NCBI RefSeq assembly: GCF_005925345.1 | Contig: NZ_SSHJ01000013.1 | Coordinates: 57,147-121,146 of the forward strand | From: Pedobacter ureilyticus | GTDB taxonomy: Bacteria > Bacteroidota > Bacteroidia > Sphingobacteriales > Sphingobacteriaceae | DNA length: 64,000 nucleotides | Direction: 5' to 3' | Shown here: piece by piece, positions 1 to 10,100 of the stretch | Layout of the letters: each line of letters opens with the position of its first letter | Numbering within the stretch: position 1 is the first letter of the stretch | Translations under genes and position numbers: made by a program | The notes under the pieces: model-generated | The model's input: the letters and a program-made list of their open reading frames with translations, nothing else | Databases searched by the model: none | Told to the model about the DNA's origin: nothing

Positions 1-16
1 GAGGGGATAGTTACTG

Positions 17-904
17 CTACTTCAAATTCCTCGTTTGCGGTGGCAGTGGCACAAAGTCAGTTTCTCCTGGCACTTGCCCAAACTCTTGATTTAACCATTT
101 TTGTTTGGCATCCTCAATTAATTCTCTGCTGGTAGCTACAAAATTCCAATAAATAAAACGCTCTTCTGGAAAAGGCTCGCCACCAAAAATGTACACGGTA
201 GTGTTAGGTGCTATGGTAAATTCGCAAAGCTTGGCGTCTTTAGCCACTAAGAAGTTTTTAGGCCCAAAGGTGTTTCCTTCACTGCTAACGCTACCTTCTA
301 AAATGTATAAGCCACTTTCGCCAAACAAATCTTCGCCTATTTTAAGCGTTTTTTCTTCGCTGCTTTTAATTTCTATAAAATACAGCGGACTGTAAACGGG
401 TATTGGCGATTTTCTGCCAAAAGCTTCGCCAGCAATTAATTTAAAATCAACACCATCTTCTTCCCATGCCGGAATATCTGCGCCATCGGCATGGTAAAAC
501 TCGGGTTCCATTTGTTCCAGGTGTTTAGGTAAAGCCACCCAAATTTGCAAACCGTGCATATTTCTAACTGTACCTCGCAAATAGTCTGGCGTGCGTTCAG
601 AGTGTGCTATGCCTTTGCCAGCAGTCATCCAATTTACTTGGCCGGGTTTAATCTCTACTTCGGTGCCCAGGCCGTCGCGATGCATAATGGAGCCTTCAAA
701 TAAAAAAGTAAGCGTAGATAAGCCAATATGTGGATGTGGCGCAATATCAAAACTCTCGTTTTCGCTAAGCGTTACCGGCCCCATGTGGTCGATAAAACAA
801 AACGGACCTACCAATCTTTTTTCCCTAAAAGGAAGCAGTCTGCCTACCAGAAAATTACCAATATCGCTTGGTCTTTCTTCTATAATGAGTTGGATGTTTG
901 ACAT
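17..904 (-). CDS. Pirin family protein
   Basis: Bicupin protein of about 295 residues. The N-terminal cupin carries the pirin metal-binding pattern: an HPHIG motif around residue 56 and a later GIAHSE motif supplying His and Glu ligands. It is followed by a pirin C-terminal domain (FGGEPFPEE near the end). Pirins bind iron or other metals, and some act as quercetin 2,3-dioxygenases; the substrate here cannot be read from sequence. I chose the start MSNIQL at 904 because the in-frame extension to 1060 runs through a dispersed extragenic repeat and has no pirin similarity. The gene is monocistronic and divergent from the SulP gene. Confidence 0.9.
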   Translation of the reverse strand: MSNIQLIIEERPSDIGNFLVGRLLPFREKRLVGPFCFIDHMGPVTLSENESFDIAPHPHIGLSTLTFLFEGSIMHRDGLGTEVEIKPGQVNWMTAGKGIAHSERTPDYLRGTVRNMHGLQIWVALPKHLEQMEPEFYHADGADIPAWEEDGVDFKLIAGEAFGRKSPIPVYSPLYFIEIKSSEEKTLKIGEDLFGESGLYILEGSVSSEGNTFGPKNFLVAKDAKLCEFTIAPNTTVYIFGGEPFPEERFIYWNFVATSRELIEDAKQKWLNQEFGQVPGETDFVPLPPQTRNLK

Positions 905-976
905 GCTATAAAGATAAGGTTTTTGTTTTTTGCTAGCTACAGATGCATAGATTTTTGTTTTGTATTTACGCCAGTA

Positions 977-1035
977 TGCGTCATCCCCCGATCCGATAGT
1001 TAGGGGGGTAGTCTGGGATCTTAATGCGATAGTTT
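977..1035. repeat. Dispersed palindromic extragenic element
   Basis: A GCGTCATCCC segment is matched by a downstream GGGAT segment, with an inner stem of CCCCC (985-989) against a G run (1013-1018). The edge resembles the CGTCATTTCGAA element at 2828-2920. I read it as a REP-like extragenic repeat of this genome. Confidence 0.45.
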
Positions 1036-1233
1036 TGTTGTTCTGTTCTTTATGGTGCATTACGATTAGCTTTGCTGAACACTTCGTGGTTACCGCCTAC
1101 GCTGGAAGGAAGCTTAGCATAGAAAGCATATACAAACTCAAACGTAATAATTATATCTAATAGAAAACCTATGTGCCTACGGGGGGTCAAATATTATCTG
1201 TACATCTGTGGTAAACTAAACCATAGATAAGTG

Positions 1234-1241
1234 TACTTTTG
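1234..1241 (+). promoter_or_regulatory. Probable -7 promoter element for the SulP gene
   Basis: TACTTTTG matches the Bacteroidota -7 consensus TAnnTTTG exactly. It predicts transcription from about 1247, which excludes the upstream TTG start at 1239 and supports ATG at 1266. No clear -33 TTTG was seen. Confidence 0.5.
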
Positions 1242-1265
1242 CAAAAAAAAACAAAACCAACACCG

Positions 1266-2777
1266 ATGCCCCATTTTAATTTCTACCAAAAAATCAACTA
1301 TAAAAACGAAATACTCGCTGGTTTAACCGTGGCAATGACCATGATTCCGGAGTCGCTATCATTTGCTATTTTGGCCGGCTTTCCTCCCTTAACAGGTTTG
1401 TACGCTGCCTTTATTATGGGTTTGGTTACTGCTGTTTTGGGCGGTAGACCCGGTTTGGTATCGGGCGGAGCAGGAGCAACCGTGATTACCTTAATTGCGC
1501 TAATGAAGCTTCACGGACTGGAATATGTGTTCGCTGCGGTGGTGGTTGCCGGAGTAATTCAAATTGCTGTTGGTTTGTTTAAGTTGGGGAAATTCATCCG
1601 GCTGGTGCCGCAATCGGTAATGTATGGTTTTGTGAACGGATTGGCCATTGTGATTTTCATGTCGCAGTTAACCCAATTTAAAGTGCAGGGAACAGAAGAA
1701 TGGTTAAGTGGTACACCTTTATATACCATGTTGGGCTTAACGGCACTTACTATATTGGTGGTTTGGTTGTGGCCTAAAATCACCAAGGCAGTGCCGGCAT
1801 CGTTAGTGGCTATCATGGTGGTTTTTGCACTTGTGCTTGTATTTGGCATACACACCAAAACGGTAAGCGATATTGCTTCTGTAGCGGGCGGATTTCCACC
1901 ATTTCATATTCCAGAAGTTCCTTTTACCTTCGAAACCCTAAAAATAGTTTTCCCCTTTGGTTTAATTATGGCCATGGTAGGTTTAACCGAAGGCTTGCTG
2001 ACTTTAAACTTGGTAGATGAAATTGTGGGCAACAAAGGCGATGGTAACAAAGAAAGTGTAGCGCAAGGCACGGCCAATATTCTCAATGGTTTCTTTTTCG
2101 GCATGGGCGGTTGCCCCATGATTGCGCAAACTTTGGTTAACCTTTCTGCCGGAGCAAGAGCTAGGTTGTCGGCAATAATTGGTGCGCTAACAATTTTGCT
2201 GATTATTTTAGTTGGTGCGCCAGTGATTGGCAGATTGCCCATGGCTGCGCTTACGGGGGTAATGATGATGGTGGCAGTTACCACTTTCGAATGGAGCAGT
2301 TTTCGGATCATCAATAAAATGCCCAAAGCTGATATTTTTATTGGGGTAGTGGTGGCTGCGGTTACGGTACTGCTACACAATTTGGCGTTGGCTGTGCTGA
2401 TAGGTGTAATTTTATCTGCCTTGGTGTTTGCTTGGGAAAGCGCTCGACGAATTAGAGCAAGAAAATACATCGATGAGGATGGTGTGAAGCATTACGAGAT
2501 TTTCGGTCCGCTGTTTTTTGGCTCTACCACTGCTTTTTTAGAGAAGTTTGATGTACAGGATGATCCATCAGCAATTGTAATTGATTTTAAAGAAAGTAGA
2601 ATTGCAGATATGAGTGCTATTGACGCAGTGCATAAAATTACCGACCGTTATCGTAAGCTGGATAAATCGGTTACGTTAAAACATTTGAGTGCGGATAGTA
2701 GAAAATTGTTGAGAAATGCCGCAGGGGCGATTGAAGTGAACATAGATGATCCTATTTACGCAGTGGCGGATAGATAA
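1266..2777 (+). CDS. SulP family inorganic anion transporter with STAS domain
   Basis: Inner-membrane transporter of 503 residues. The N-terminal ~390 residues are a chain of hydrophobic helices that begins with the SulP signature region (AMTMIPESLSFAILAGFPP, about residues 20-40). The C-terminal ~105 residues form a cytoplasmic STAS domain containing VIDFKESRIADMSAIDA. Family members carry sulfate, bicarbonate or dicarboxylates; the anion cannot be assigned here. Length and domain order are normal. Start ATG 1266 follows a promoter-like TACTTTTG and gives the conserved MPHFNFYQ start; the frame is open to a TTG at 1239, which lies inside that promoter element. A dispersed palindrome follows the stop. 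Confidence 0.9.
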   Translation: MPHFNFYQKINYKNEILAGLTVAMTMIPESLSFAILAGFPPLTGLYAAFIMGLVTAVLGGRPGLVSGGAGATVITLIALMKLHGLEYVFAAVVVAGVIQIAVGLFKLGKFIRLVPQSVMYGFVNGLAIVIFMSQLTQFKVQGTEEWLSGTPLYTMLGLTALTILVVWLWPKITKAVPASLVAIMVVFALVLVFGIHTKTVSDIASVAGGFPPFHIPEVPFTFETLKIVFPFGLIMAMVGLTEGLLTLNLVDEIVGNKGDGNKESVAQGTANILNGFFFGMGGCPMIAQTLVNLSAGARARLSAIIGALTILLIILVGAPVIGRLPMAALTGVMMMVAVTTFEWSSFRIINKMPKADIFIGVVVAAVTVLLHNLALAVLIGVILSALVFAWESARRIRARKYIDEDGVKHYEIFGPLFFGSTTAFLEKFDVQDDPSAIVIDFKESRIADMSAIDAVHKITDRYRKLDKSVTLKHLSADSRKLLRNAAGAIEVNIDDPIYAVADR

Positions 2778-2827
2778 TGAGCTAATTTGATAATTAGCTC
2801 ATGGTTTTGCAGGAGCATAAAAAAAAA

Positions 2828-2920
2828 CGTCATTTCGAATGAGGAGGAACGACGAAGAGAAATCTGTTGGCCTATACTACTTACTTACAGATTTCTCCTC
2901 GTGCCTCGTTCGAAATGACG
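2828..2920. repeat. Long imperfect inverted repeat (dispersed Bacteroidota element)
   Basis: Left arm 2828-2867 and right arm 2887-2920 are imperfect reverse complements. Both outer ends read CGTCATTTCGAA and both inner ends GAGAAATCTGT. It sits between the convergent SulP and fabV genes and could fold into a ~35-bp hairpin. Shorter TAATTAGCT-type inverted repeats flank it at 2779-2800 and 2925-2945. It may be a terminator for both genes, or a nonautonomous mobile repeat. Confidence 0.7.
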
Positions 2921-2952
2921 GATAAATCAGCTAATTAGCTAATTCAAAAATA

Positions 2953-4155
2953 TTAAACCTCAGCTTTCTGCAATCCTGGTATCTCTACCATTTCATTGGC
3001 ATCGGCAGCATAATCAACACCAGCCACATCAAAACCAAAAAGGTTTAAGAAATCTTTTTTATAACCCGCTAAATCGCCTGTTTGGGGTAAAGTATCGGTA
3101 TCAGCAGTTTTCCAAAGCTCGGCAACTGCAGCTTGTACATCGTCTTGCATTTCCCAGTCGTCAATTCTGATACGACCTTTTTCGTCAACAGGAACATCGC
3201 TGCCGGTATATAATCTTTCGCTGAACAAGCGCTCAATTTGCTCTATACAGCCTTCGTGTAAACCTTTTTCTTTCATGGTTTTGTATAAGAAAGAAATGTA
3301 TAAAGGAATAACCGGAATGGCCGAACTCGCTTGTGTAACCAATGCTTTATTTACAGAAACGTAAGCTTTTCCACCTAAATCTGCTAATTTATCAGTGATG
3401 GTAAATGCTGTAGCTTCCAAATGGTCTTTCGCTCTGCCGATAGTTCCTTTTCGGTAAACCGCTTCGGTAACTGCAGGGCCAATGTACGAGTAAGCTACCG
3501 TAGTGGCACCTTCGGCCAATACACCAGCAGCTTTCATGTCATCCATCCACATTTCCCAATCTTCGCCGCCCATTACCGCAACTGTATTTTCAATTTCTTC
3601 TTCGTTTGCAGGCTCAATGGTTACTGTAGAAACTATGCCGGTATGGAAATCAACTGTTTTGTCAGAAAAAGTACCGCCAATTGGCTTTAACGTAGAACGA
3701 TGCGTAACACCAGTTTTTGGGTTAGTTCTTACCGGCGAGGCCAAGCTGTAGATGATCAAATCTATCTGCCCCAAATCGGCTTTAATCAAATCGATAGTTT
3801 GTTGTTTTACTTCGTTAGAGAAAGCATCACCGTTAATGCTTTTGGCATATAAACCATCCGCTTGGGCTTGTTTCTCAAATGCCGCAGTGTTGTACCAGCC
3901 CGGCGATGCTGTTTTACCTTCTTTAGGCTCTTTCTCAAAATAAACGCCAATGGTAGATGCACCCGAGCCATAAGCCGCCGTAATGCGTGAGGCCAAGCCA
4001 AAGCCAGTAGAAGCACCAATTACCAAAACTCTTTTTGGGCCGTTGTTAGCACCTTTAGATTTTACATATTCAATTTGGTTTTTTACGTTTTGTGCAGCGC
4101 CATCTGGGTGAGCTGTTAAACAAATAAAACCACGCATTCTAGGTTCAATAATCAT
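2953..4155 (-). CDS. fabV: Trans-2-enoyl-CoA / enoyl-ACP reductase FabV
   Basis: NADH-dependent enoyl reductase of 400 residues for the last step of the fatty-acid elongation cycle. It starts MIIEPRMRGFICLTAHP as FabV proteins do. It has the NADH-binding segment VLVIGASTGFGLASRI (about residues 44-59) and the extended-SDR catalytic Tyr-(X)8-Lys in VYRKGTIGRAK. Length is standard for FabV. It reads away from the SulP gene's end and has its own promoter upstream. FabV-type reductases are typically triclosan-insensitive; that is family knowledge, not something shown here. Fatty acids from this route would also feed the sphingolipid locus at 43-55 kb. Confidence 0.95.
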   Translation of the reverse strand: MIIEPRMRGFICLTAHPDGAAQNVKNQIEYVKSKGANNGPKRVLVIGASTGFGLASRITAAYGSGASTIGVYFEKEPKEGKTASPGWYNTAAFEKQAQADGLYAKSINGDAFSNEVKQQTIDLIKADLGQIDLIIYSLASPVRTNPKTGVTHRSTLKPIGGTFSDKTVDFHTGIVSTVTIEPANEEEIENTVAVMGGEDWEMWMDDMKAAGVLAEGATTVAYSYIGPAVTEAVYRKGTIGRAKDHLEATAFTITDKLADLGGKAYVSVNKALVTQASSAIPVIPLYISFLYKTMKEKGLHEGCIEQIERLFSERLYTGSDVPVDEKGRIRIDDWEMQDDVQAAVAELWKTADTDTLPQTGDLAGYKKDFLNLFGFDVAGVDYAADANEMVEIPGLQKAEV

Positions 4156-4198
4156 AATATTGTTTTGTTATAAACGGGGCTAGCCCATAATCTAAGTT

Positions 4199-4230
4199 CA
4201 AAGCTATTCTTAATTTTTGGGGAATGCAAA
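4199..4230 (-). promoter_or_regulatory. Probable fabV promoter
   Basis: On the minus strand TAGCTTTG (4206-4199) matches TAnnTTTG, with TTTG (4230-4227) 20 bases upstream as a -33 element. Predicted start of transcription is near 4191, giving a leader of about 36 nt to the ATG at 4155. Confidence 0.6.
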
Positions 4231-4369
4231 TTGGACTGGTTTTAAAAAGGTTAAGATCATTTGGCTTTGTGTTTATGGATTTTGAAAATCAGGATTTTAA
4301 GGTTTTATTGAAATTGTTGTACAACTTTGTTGAGTAATGTTTTTATCTTAGAGTGCCAAACAAACATCT

Positions 4370-6217
4370 GTGAAGTATCCATATCTATTGATTTTAGTTT
4401 TTCTCGGCTTAACGGTTCCTGTTTTTGCCCAATGGGATAACCACCATCAAAAAGGGAAATGTTTCGACTCTTTGTATGTTTCTTACATTTCAGATGTTAA
4501 AAACCGTACGCCTGTTGAAACTTATCTAAATAAACAATACCAACAAAGCAAAGATGAAGAAGTACTAGGTTTTCTTAAAGTAGTTAAATTTTGCGTAAAG
4601 GTAGGCAATGGTGCTACTCCAAATGAAATGGATAGGTTTGTTGAGCATGTTCTAAAACAATACAAGCAATTTCCAAATTTACAAGCTAGAGCGCTACACA
4701 CCGTAGGTTATCATTATTTCATCGGAGAGTTTAATTACGAAAAGGCTTTTAATGCTTACGGAAGGTTAGAGAAATTACTTGAGGTTTATGATGAAAAAGA
4801 GATTACGGATTATGCCAACTATTGCGCTAATATCATTACCGCCTACTATAAATTTGAAGATTTTGGTAAGGCCATTAAAATGGGTAAAAGATGCCTGAAA
4901 ATAGCCGAAAATAAATGGTATTTGTATAATACAATGGGTTTGTGTTATAAGGGCTTAGCTGAGATCGATTCGTCTTTTGTTTACTTTAATAGGGCTTTAG
5001 CAGAGGCAAAAGATAAGCAAATGCCAGATATTTATCGGACTATTGCCTTGGGTAATATTGGTTATAATTATTATCTGGAAAGAGAGTACGACAAGGCTAA
5101 ACCACTAATAACGGTAGATCTTGAGGGCGGACTTAAGTTAAAGGATCCTGGTTTAATTGCTGGTGCCGCTATACCGCTGGCAGATATCTTTTTAGCAGAA
5201 GGAAGTGTAACTAAGGCTAAAGAAATGCTTAAACTAGCTCGAAATGGAATTGCAGAAAGTAAACAACGCGAAAGGTTAGAAAAGTTTTTTCCTGTGCAAA
5301 GTAGATATTATGAAATGCTCGGAAACGCAGAACAAGCCTTGGCCTACCGAGACTCTAGTATCAAAGCAATTAAGCGAAATGATTCTGTTTTTAATGGGCT
5401 GTTGGTAATGCGTGTACAGCAAAAGAACGATCTAGAAAAAATAACCGAAGAAAAAAATAAATTGGAAAGTTACCGTAAAATTTCGCAAACTAGGTTGTGG
5501 AGTATTATTGTGTTTTTCTTTTTAATAGTGTTGGTTTTCTTTATCGTTAGAGCTTACAAGGTACAAAGAGGGAAGGATAAGAAAAAAATTGAAGAGTTAA
5601 ATCGCATCATCGAACTTAGAGAGCGCCTTAGTGCAGATATGCACGATGATGTGGGTAGTACTTTAAGTAGTATATCTCTTTATACGCATTCGCTCATCAT
5701 GCAATCTCCCGAAGACCAAAATAAATCTACATTGGAAAAGATCAAAAAAAATGCCCAAGATGTGCAAGAGAGCATTAGTGATATTATATGGAGTGTAAAT
5801 CCGAATATGGACACAATAGAGCAGACCATTGCAAGGATGAGAGCTTTTGGCGCAGATTTGGCCGAGTGTGCAGGAATTTGTTTTGAATTTGAGGTTAATG
5901 GATCTGTCATCGTGCAGCCCTTAACAATGTTAGTTAGGAAAAATTTATACCTCATTTATAAAGAAGCGATAAACAATTCCATAAAATATAGTAGCGCAAC
6001 CAAGTTGACAGCAATTTTAGATGTGAAAGATGGCGGTTTTACGCTGAAAATTACAGACAATGGAATTGGATTTGATTGTTCTGTAGTAAATGTTGGTAAT
6101 GGATTGCCGAATATGAAACGTAGGGCAGAAGAAATAGGAGGAGAATTGCAAATATCAACAGGTTTAGGTAAAGGAACTTGCTTGATTTTAATCTTTAGTA
6201 GTTTTAGGAGTAGCTAA
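4370..6217 (+). CDS. TPR-containing sensor histidine kinase (HisKA_3 type)
   Basis: Membrane sensor kinase of 615 residues. A signal peptide (1-21, ending VPVFAQ) leads into a periplasmic TPR-like helical region (about 30-330). Then come a coiled coil, one membrane helix (about 372-393), a NarX/LytS-like dimerisation domain with phospho-acceptor His in ADMHDDVGSTLSS (about residue 425), and a HATPase domain with NN (EAINNS), DNGIGFD and GNGLPNM boxes. The start is GTG at 4370, which places the signal peptide correctly. The response regulator at 6297 follows 79 bases later, so the two form a likely cognate pair. The signal sensed is unknown; TPR sensor kinases of this shape are common in Bacteroidota. 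Confidence 0.9.
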   Translation: MKYPYLLILVFLGLTVPVFAQWDNHHQKGKCFDSLYVSYISDVKNRTPVETYLNKQYQQSKDEEVLGFLKVVKFCVKVGNGATPNEMDRFVEHVLKQYKQFPNLQARALHTVGYHYFIGEFNYEKAFNAYGRLEKLLEVYDEKEITDYANYCANIITAYYKFEDFGKAIKMGKRCLKIAENKWYLYNTMGLCYKGLAEIDSSFVYFNRALAEAKDKQMPDIYRTIALGNIGYNYYLEREYDKAKPLITVDLEGGLKLKDPGLIAGAAIPLADIFLAEGSVTKAKEMLKLARNGIAESKQRERLEKFFPVQSRYYEMLGNAEQALAYRDSSIKAIKRNDSVFNGLLVMRVQQKNDLEKITEEKNKLESYRKISQTRLWSIIVFFFLIVLVFFIVRAYKVQRGKDKKKIEELNRIIELRERLSADMHDDVGSTLSSISLYTHSLIMQSPEDQNKSTLEKIKKNAQDVQESISDIIWSVNPNMDTIEQTIARMRAFGADLAECAGICFEFEVNGSVIVQPLTMLVRKNLYLIYKEAINNSIKYSSATKLTAILDVKDGGFTLKITDNGIGFDCSVVNVGNGLPNMKRRAEEIGGELQISTGLGKGTCLILIFSSFRSS

Positions 6218-6296
6218 TTATAGTAACTGTTTAATCTTGGCACGGTTATAGCCTTGTGCTTGTTCTATAAGTTAAACTAGCTGAAATTGTAAATTG

Positions 6297-6938
6297 GTGG
6301 ATAATAACATAAAAAAGCGGATCGTTATTTTTGATGATGATAAAACGAGAAGGGATAGTTTAACCATGTTGCTTAACATGTGTAGCGACATGGAGTGTGT
6401 AGGTGCTTTTGTAAGTGCTGCCGATGCTGTGGGTAACGTAAAGGCCACAAGGCCAGATATGGTGTTAATGGATATTGACATGCCACAGGGCGATGGTATT
6501 ACTGGTACTAAACAAATAAAGGAGCATTTTCCTGATCTGCTTGTGATTATGCAAACTGTTTTTGATGATAGCCAAAATATTTTTGAAGCGATTAAAGCTG
6601 GAGCCAATGGGTATTTATTGAAAAGAACATCTCCTGATAAGCTTTTAGAGCAAGTTAGGGAAGCTTTTCAGGGCGGTGCCCCTATGACGGGAGCGGTTGC
6701 TATTAAAGTGTTGGATTTTTTTAGGGAAGAACCAGTCCCTACATCATACGACCTAACCGAAAAAGAGAAAAATATTTTAAAACTGCTGGTAGAGGGGCAT
6801 AGTTACAAAATGATAGCCGCTAAAAGTGCGATTTCTTATTTTACAGTATGCAACCATATCAAAAAGATATATGATAAGCTGCATGTAAATAGTGCAACCG
6901 AGGCTGTTAGTATGGCCATAAAGCAGCGGTTGGTTTAA
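6297..6938 (+). CDS. NarL/FixJ-family response regulator
   Basis: Cytoplasmic regulator of about 213 residues. The N-terminal receiver has the acidic pocket FDDDK (12-16), phospho-acceptor Asp59 in VLMDID and the conserved Lys in YLLKRTSPD. The C-terminal LuxR-type helix-turn-helix begins YDLTEKEKNILKLLVEGHSYK. The start is ambiguous between TTG 6294 and GTG 6297; I use GTG. It is the partner of the sensor kinase just upstream. It lies 190 bases before the giant adhesin gene in the same direction, so control of that gene is plausible but unproven. Confidence 0.9.
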   Translation: MDNNIKKRIVIFDDDKTRRDSLTMLLNMCSDMECVGAFVSAADAVGNVKATRPDMVLMDIDMPQGDGITGTKQIKEHFPDLLVIMQTVFDDSQNIFEAIKAGANGYLLKRTSPDKLLEQVREAFQGGAPMTGAVAIKVLDFFREEPVPTSYDLTEKEKNILKLLVEGHSYKMIAAKSAISYFTVCNHIKKIYDKLHVNSATEAVSMAIKQRLV

Positions 6939-7128
6939 AAAAACATACACTACTTTCCGTATTGATATCTCAATTATTTGTCCGAATTTAATATTTCCTG
7001 TAGCTAGTTTTAGCTATTGATGTCAAATTTTGTTTGTGTTTTATTTGTCGTTAGACAAGTTGTGTCTGCTTTGTGGTTTTTTGCAAAGGTAGATTTCGCT
7101 TTTTTAACAAAATATTTCACTAATTGAC

Positions 7129-10100
7129 ATGTTAAAACGCTACAAAATTGGCTTATCGCCTTTAAATCTCTCTATCTCTAATAGTAAATTAAACTTTACT
7201 AGGCTTCTATTCCGTATGGTTTTGGTTTTATGTGTTGCAACTCCGTTTTGGGTTACGGCGCAACAGAAGCCAAATGTCACCTATGGACAAAGTAGCTACC
7301 TGTTTACCAAGGGTATTTCGGTTTCGGGTTTCCAATCGCCAACCAATAGTGGAGGTGCAGTACCTGCCAAAATTAGGGGCGGTGTAGAGGAGTCTATTGG
7401 TTTGGGCGAATATAATGCCAGCAAAATTAGCAAAACAGGAGATGGTAACTTAATTTCTCTTTTATTAGGTACCGATAAGATACAAGAGGTAAACCTAACC
7501 TCAAAAACCATAACTAGAACACGCGACAAGAGAGACAAGCCTTGGGCGGTAGTGAAAGATAGCAAAGGAAATGTATACTGGACTGAAACAGGCTCGTATA
7601 AAATTATTGCTAACCCCGATGCGCAAGATGCAATTAGCTACGCTAGTCAGGGTTTGGCTATTGGGGGTGCAATTATGCCTGGGAAATTGGGCTCTGCACT
7701 TTCTTTCTATAATAATGTAAGCGATCTTTATTCGGCTTTTACTGGAGGTGGAGATTTATTGCGTGATGTAAGTGGCGTAGAAGAACCTCCTAAATACATC
7801 CTAGAATTTTCTGGAAGAATTTACAAACTGGCTCCGGGCGCTACCGAACCTACTGTTTTTTTAGATAAGGTGCAAGTGCCTACAGGTTTAGCTATAGATC
7901 AGAACGATAATCTTTTTGTAGCATGCTTTACTGCTAATTTTACAGTTAAGGGAGGCATATCTTTCTCGGGTGGATCTATTGAAAAAGTAGACGATGAAAA
8001 CGGCTCGTACAATGCAAAGATTATCAAAGTTACGCCTACCGCACAGGTAAGTGATGTAGGTACATGGACAGGGATTGATTACCCTAACCAGATTGGGATT
8101 GATGCCCAAGGCAACTTAACCGTGATGTACAATTACGGTAACAACATGGAAGATATCGGCTTTGCCAGGATAAGAAAATATCCGGTAGGACAAAGTACGG
8201 GAGATACTTATAAGACTGCTACTTTTCTATTTCAATCTGGAACTAGAGTAGATCAAAATAGACCTGTTTACCAAGATTTAGCTGTAGACGCCGCCGGAAA
8301 TGTTTACTTATCTGATTTTTATGCTGATAAGATCTGGATGTTGCCGGTAGAGGGTACTTCAGCAAACGATTTGCAGGTTTTTTCTCAAAATGCGCTTTCG
8401 CCAGTTGCGCTTTATATAGATGCCACTAATAACCAGCTTTGGGTTAAAGAAGGTAAATTTGTAAGCACTGGAGCTATCAAAAAATTAAGTCTGTATGGTT
8501 ATAGTGTAAGCCCAAGTTTGCCTACGGGATTAGCCTTAAATACCAATGGCACAATAAGCGGTACCGCTAGTACCGTAAGTGCAAATAAGCAATATACCGT
8601 TGTAGCTAGTAATGCGGCAGGTTATGCCAAAACAAATATCAATATAGAAGTAAAACAGATAGCGGCACCACAACTTAGTTATGCCACTTCTACTTATAAC
8701 TTGCCTGTTTCTCAAGCGGCAAATATCCCTACGCCAAACAATAGTGGCGGCTCGTTTAACCAACAAATTGGTCCTTTAACGGTAGCCGATGTTTATAAAG
8801 GCGGAACCAAAATGCAGGGCTTTGCGTTTGATGGCAACGGCAATAAGTTTTTTGTGCAGCCAGATTCGAGTAGAATCATAAAGATAGATGCTGCTGGAAA
8901 AGCCTCTGTTTTCTTGTCTAATATTAACAAGCCATCTGATATTGCAATAGACAGAAATAACGGAACTTTTTATTTCTCGCAAATTAATGGTAACGACGTT
9001 AGTTTAAGTGCCATGTATGCTGGCTTCGATCGTCCAACGGATTTAACCAAAGGCTCTGTAGCTGGTTTAGCTATAGATGCCAGCGGAAACGTGTATACCG
9101 CTTTGCAGGGCAATGGAGATATCTATAAGTTTACTCCGGCTACAGCACAATATTTAAAAATAGTTACAGGTTTAAATCAGCCTAAAAGTATTGCCATATC
9201 TGGCGATAACCTTTATATCTTAAACATCTACGGGTTATTGCAAAAAACATCATTAAGTAATCCGGGTACGCCTACCACGGTGGCTACAGTTACCAATGGT
9301 TACGAGGTAGATGCAGATGATTATGGCAATGTATATGTAGCGGCAGCTACTTATGTGTACAAGATTGCACCTGGCAGTACTACGCCCGAAGCTCAACACT
9401 TAAATGGGTGGTATTTTTCTGGCTTAGGTGTAGATAGGGATAACAATCTTTATGTAGCGCCAGTACAATCGGGTAGTGCCGAGTTTAAGGCGGTAAAAAT
9501 TACTTCGGGTGGTTTTACCATTTCTCCGGCATTGCCAACAGGACTAACCTTTAATGCCAATGGTACAATTACGGGTACACCTACGAGTATTACCGCTTCA
9601 AAAGCGTATACGGTGAGTGCATCAAATCCTTTGGGAAATTCTAGTACTACGGTAAATATTGCCGTGGTAAACGTAGCCACTACGGGTCTTCAATATACTT
9701 TTCCAACGGTGCTTAACAAAGGCGTACCAATGGCTGCGGTAACCCCAACGGTTACAGGAGGCAAGCCAGATAGCTTTAGTATTTCTCCAGCGCTGCCTGC
9801 CGGACTTTCTATGAACACCACAACAGGTGTAATTTCTGGGACACCAAGCGTAAATGAAAATAGCGCAACCTATACCATAACCGCAAATAATACTGCGGGC
9901 AATAAAACGGCAACCATTACCTTTTCGGTAAAAGAACTGCCGCCTTCATCACTACAATATGCTTTTGCTAGCACCACACTTAATAGAGATATAGCCGTAT
10001 CGGTAACACCTACTGTTATCGCAGGTGCTGGTGTAAGTTACTCGGTAAGCCCAGCTTTGCCTACAGGTTTAACCCTAAATACTTCTACCGGAGCAATATC

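Larger units (their letters stand above)
905..1265. other. Intergenic region between pirin and SulP genes
   Basis: About 360 bases with no convincing gene. It contains a dispersed palindromic element at 977-1035 and a SulP promoter -7 element at 1234-1241. Short ORFs through it are low complexity and start inside the repeat. Confidence 0.6.

Noticed and set aside
905..1060. N-terminal extension of the pirin gene to 1060
   Set aside because: The extra residues are encoded by a dispersed repeat and are not pirin-like. MSNIQL at 904 is the better start.
1904..2470. 188-residue minus-strand ORF inside the SulP gene
   Set aside because: Antisense shadow of a well-supported transporter gene; composition reflects its codons.
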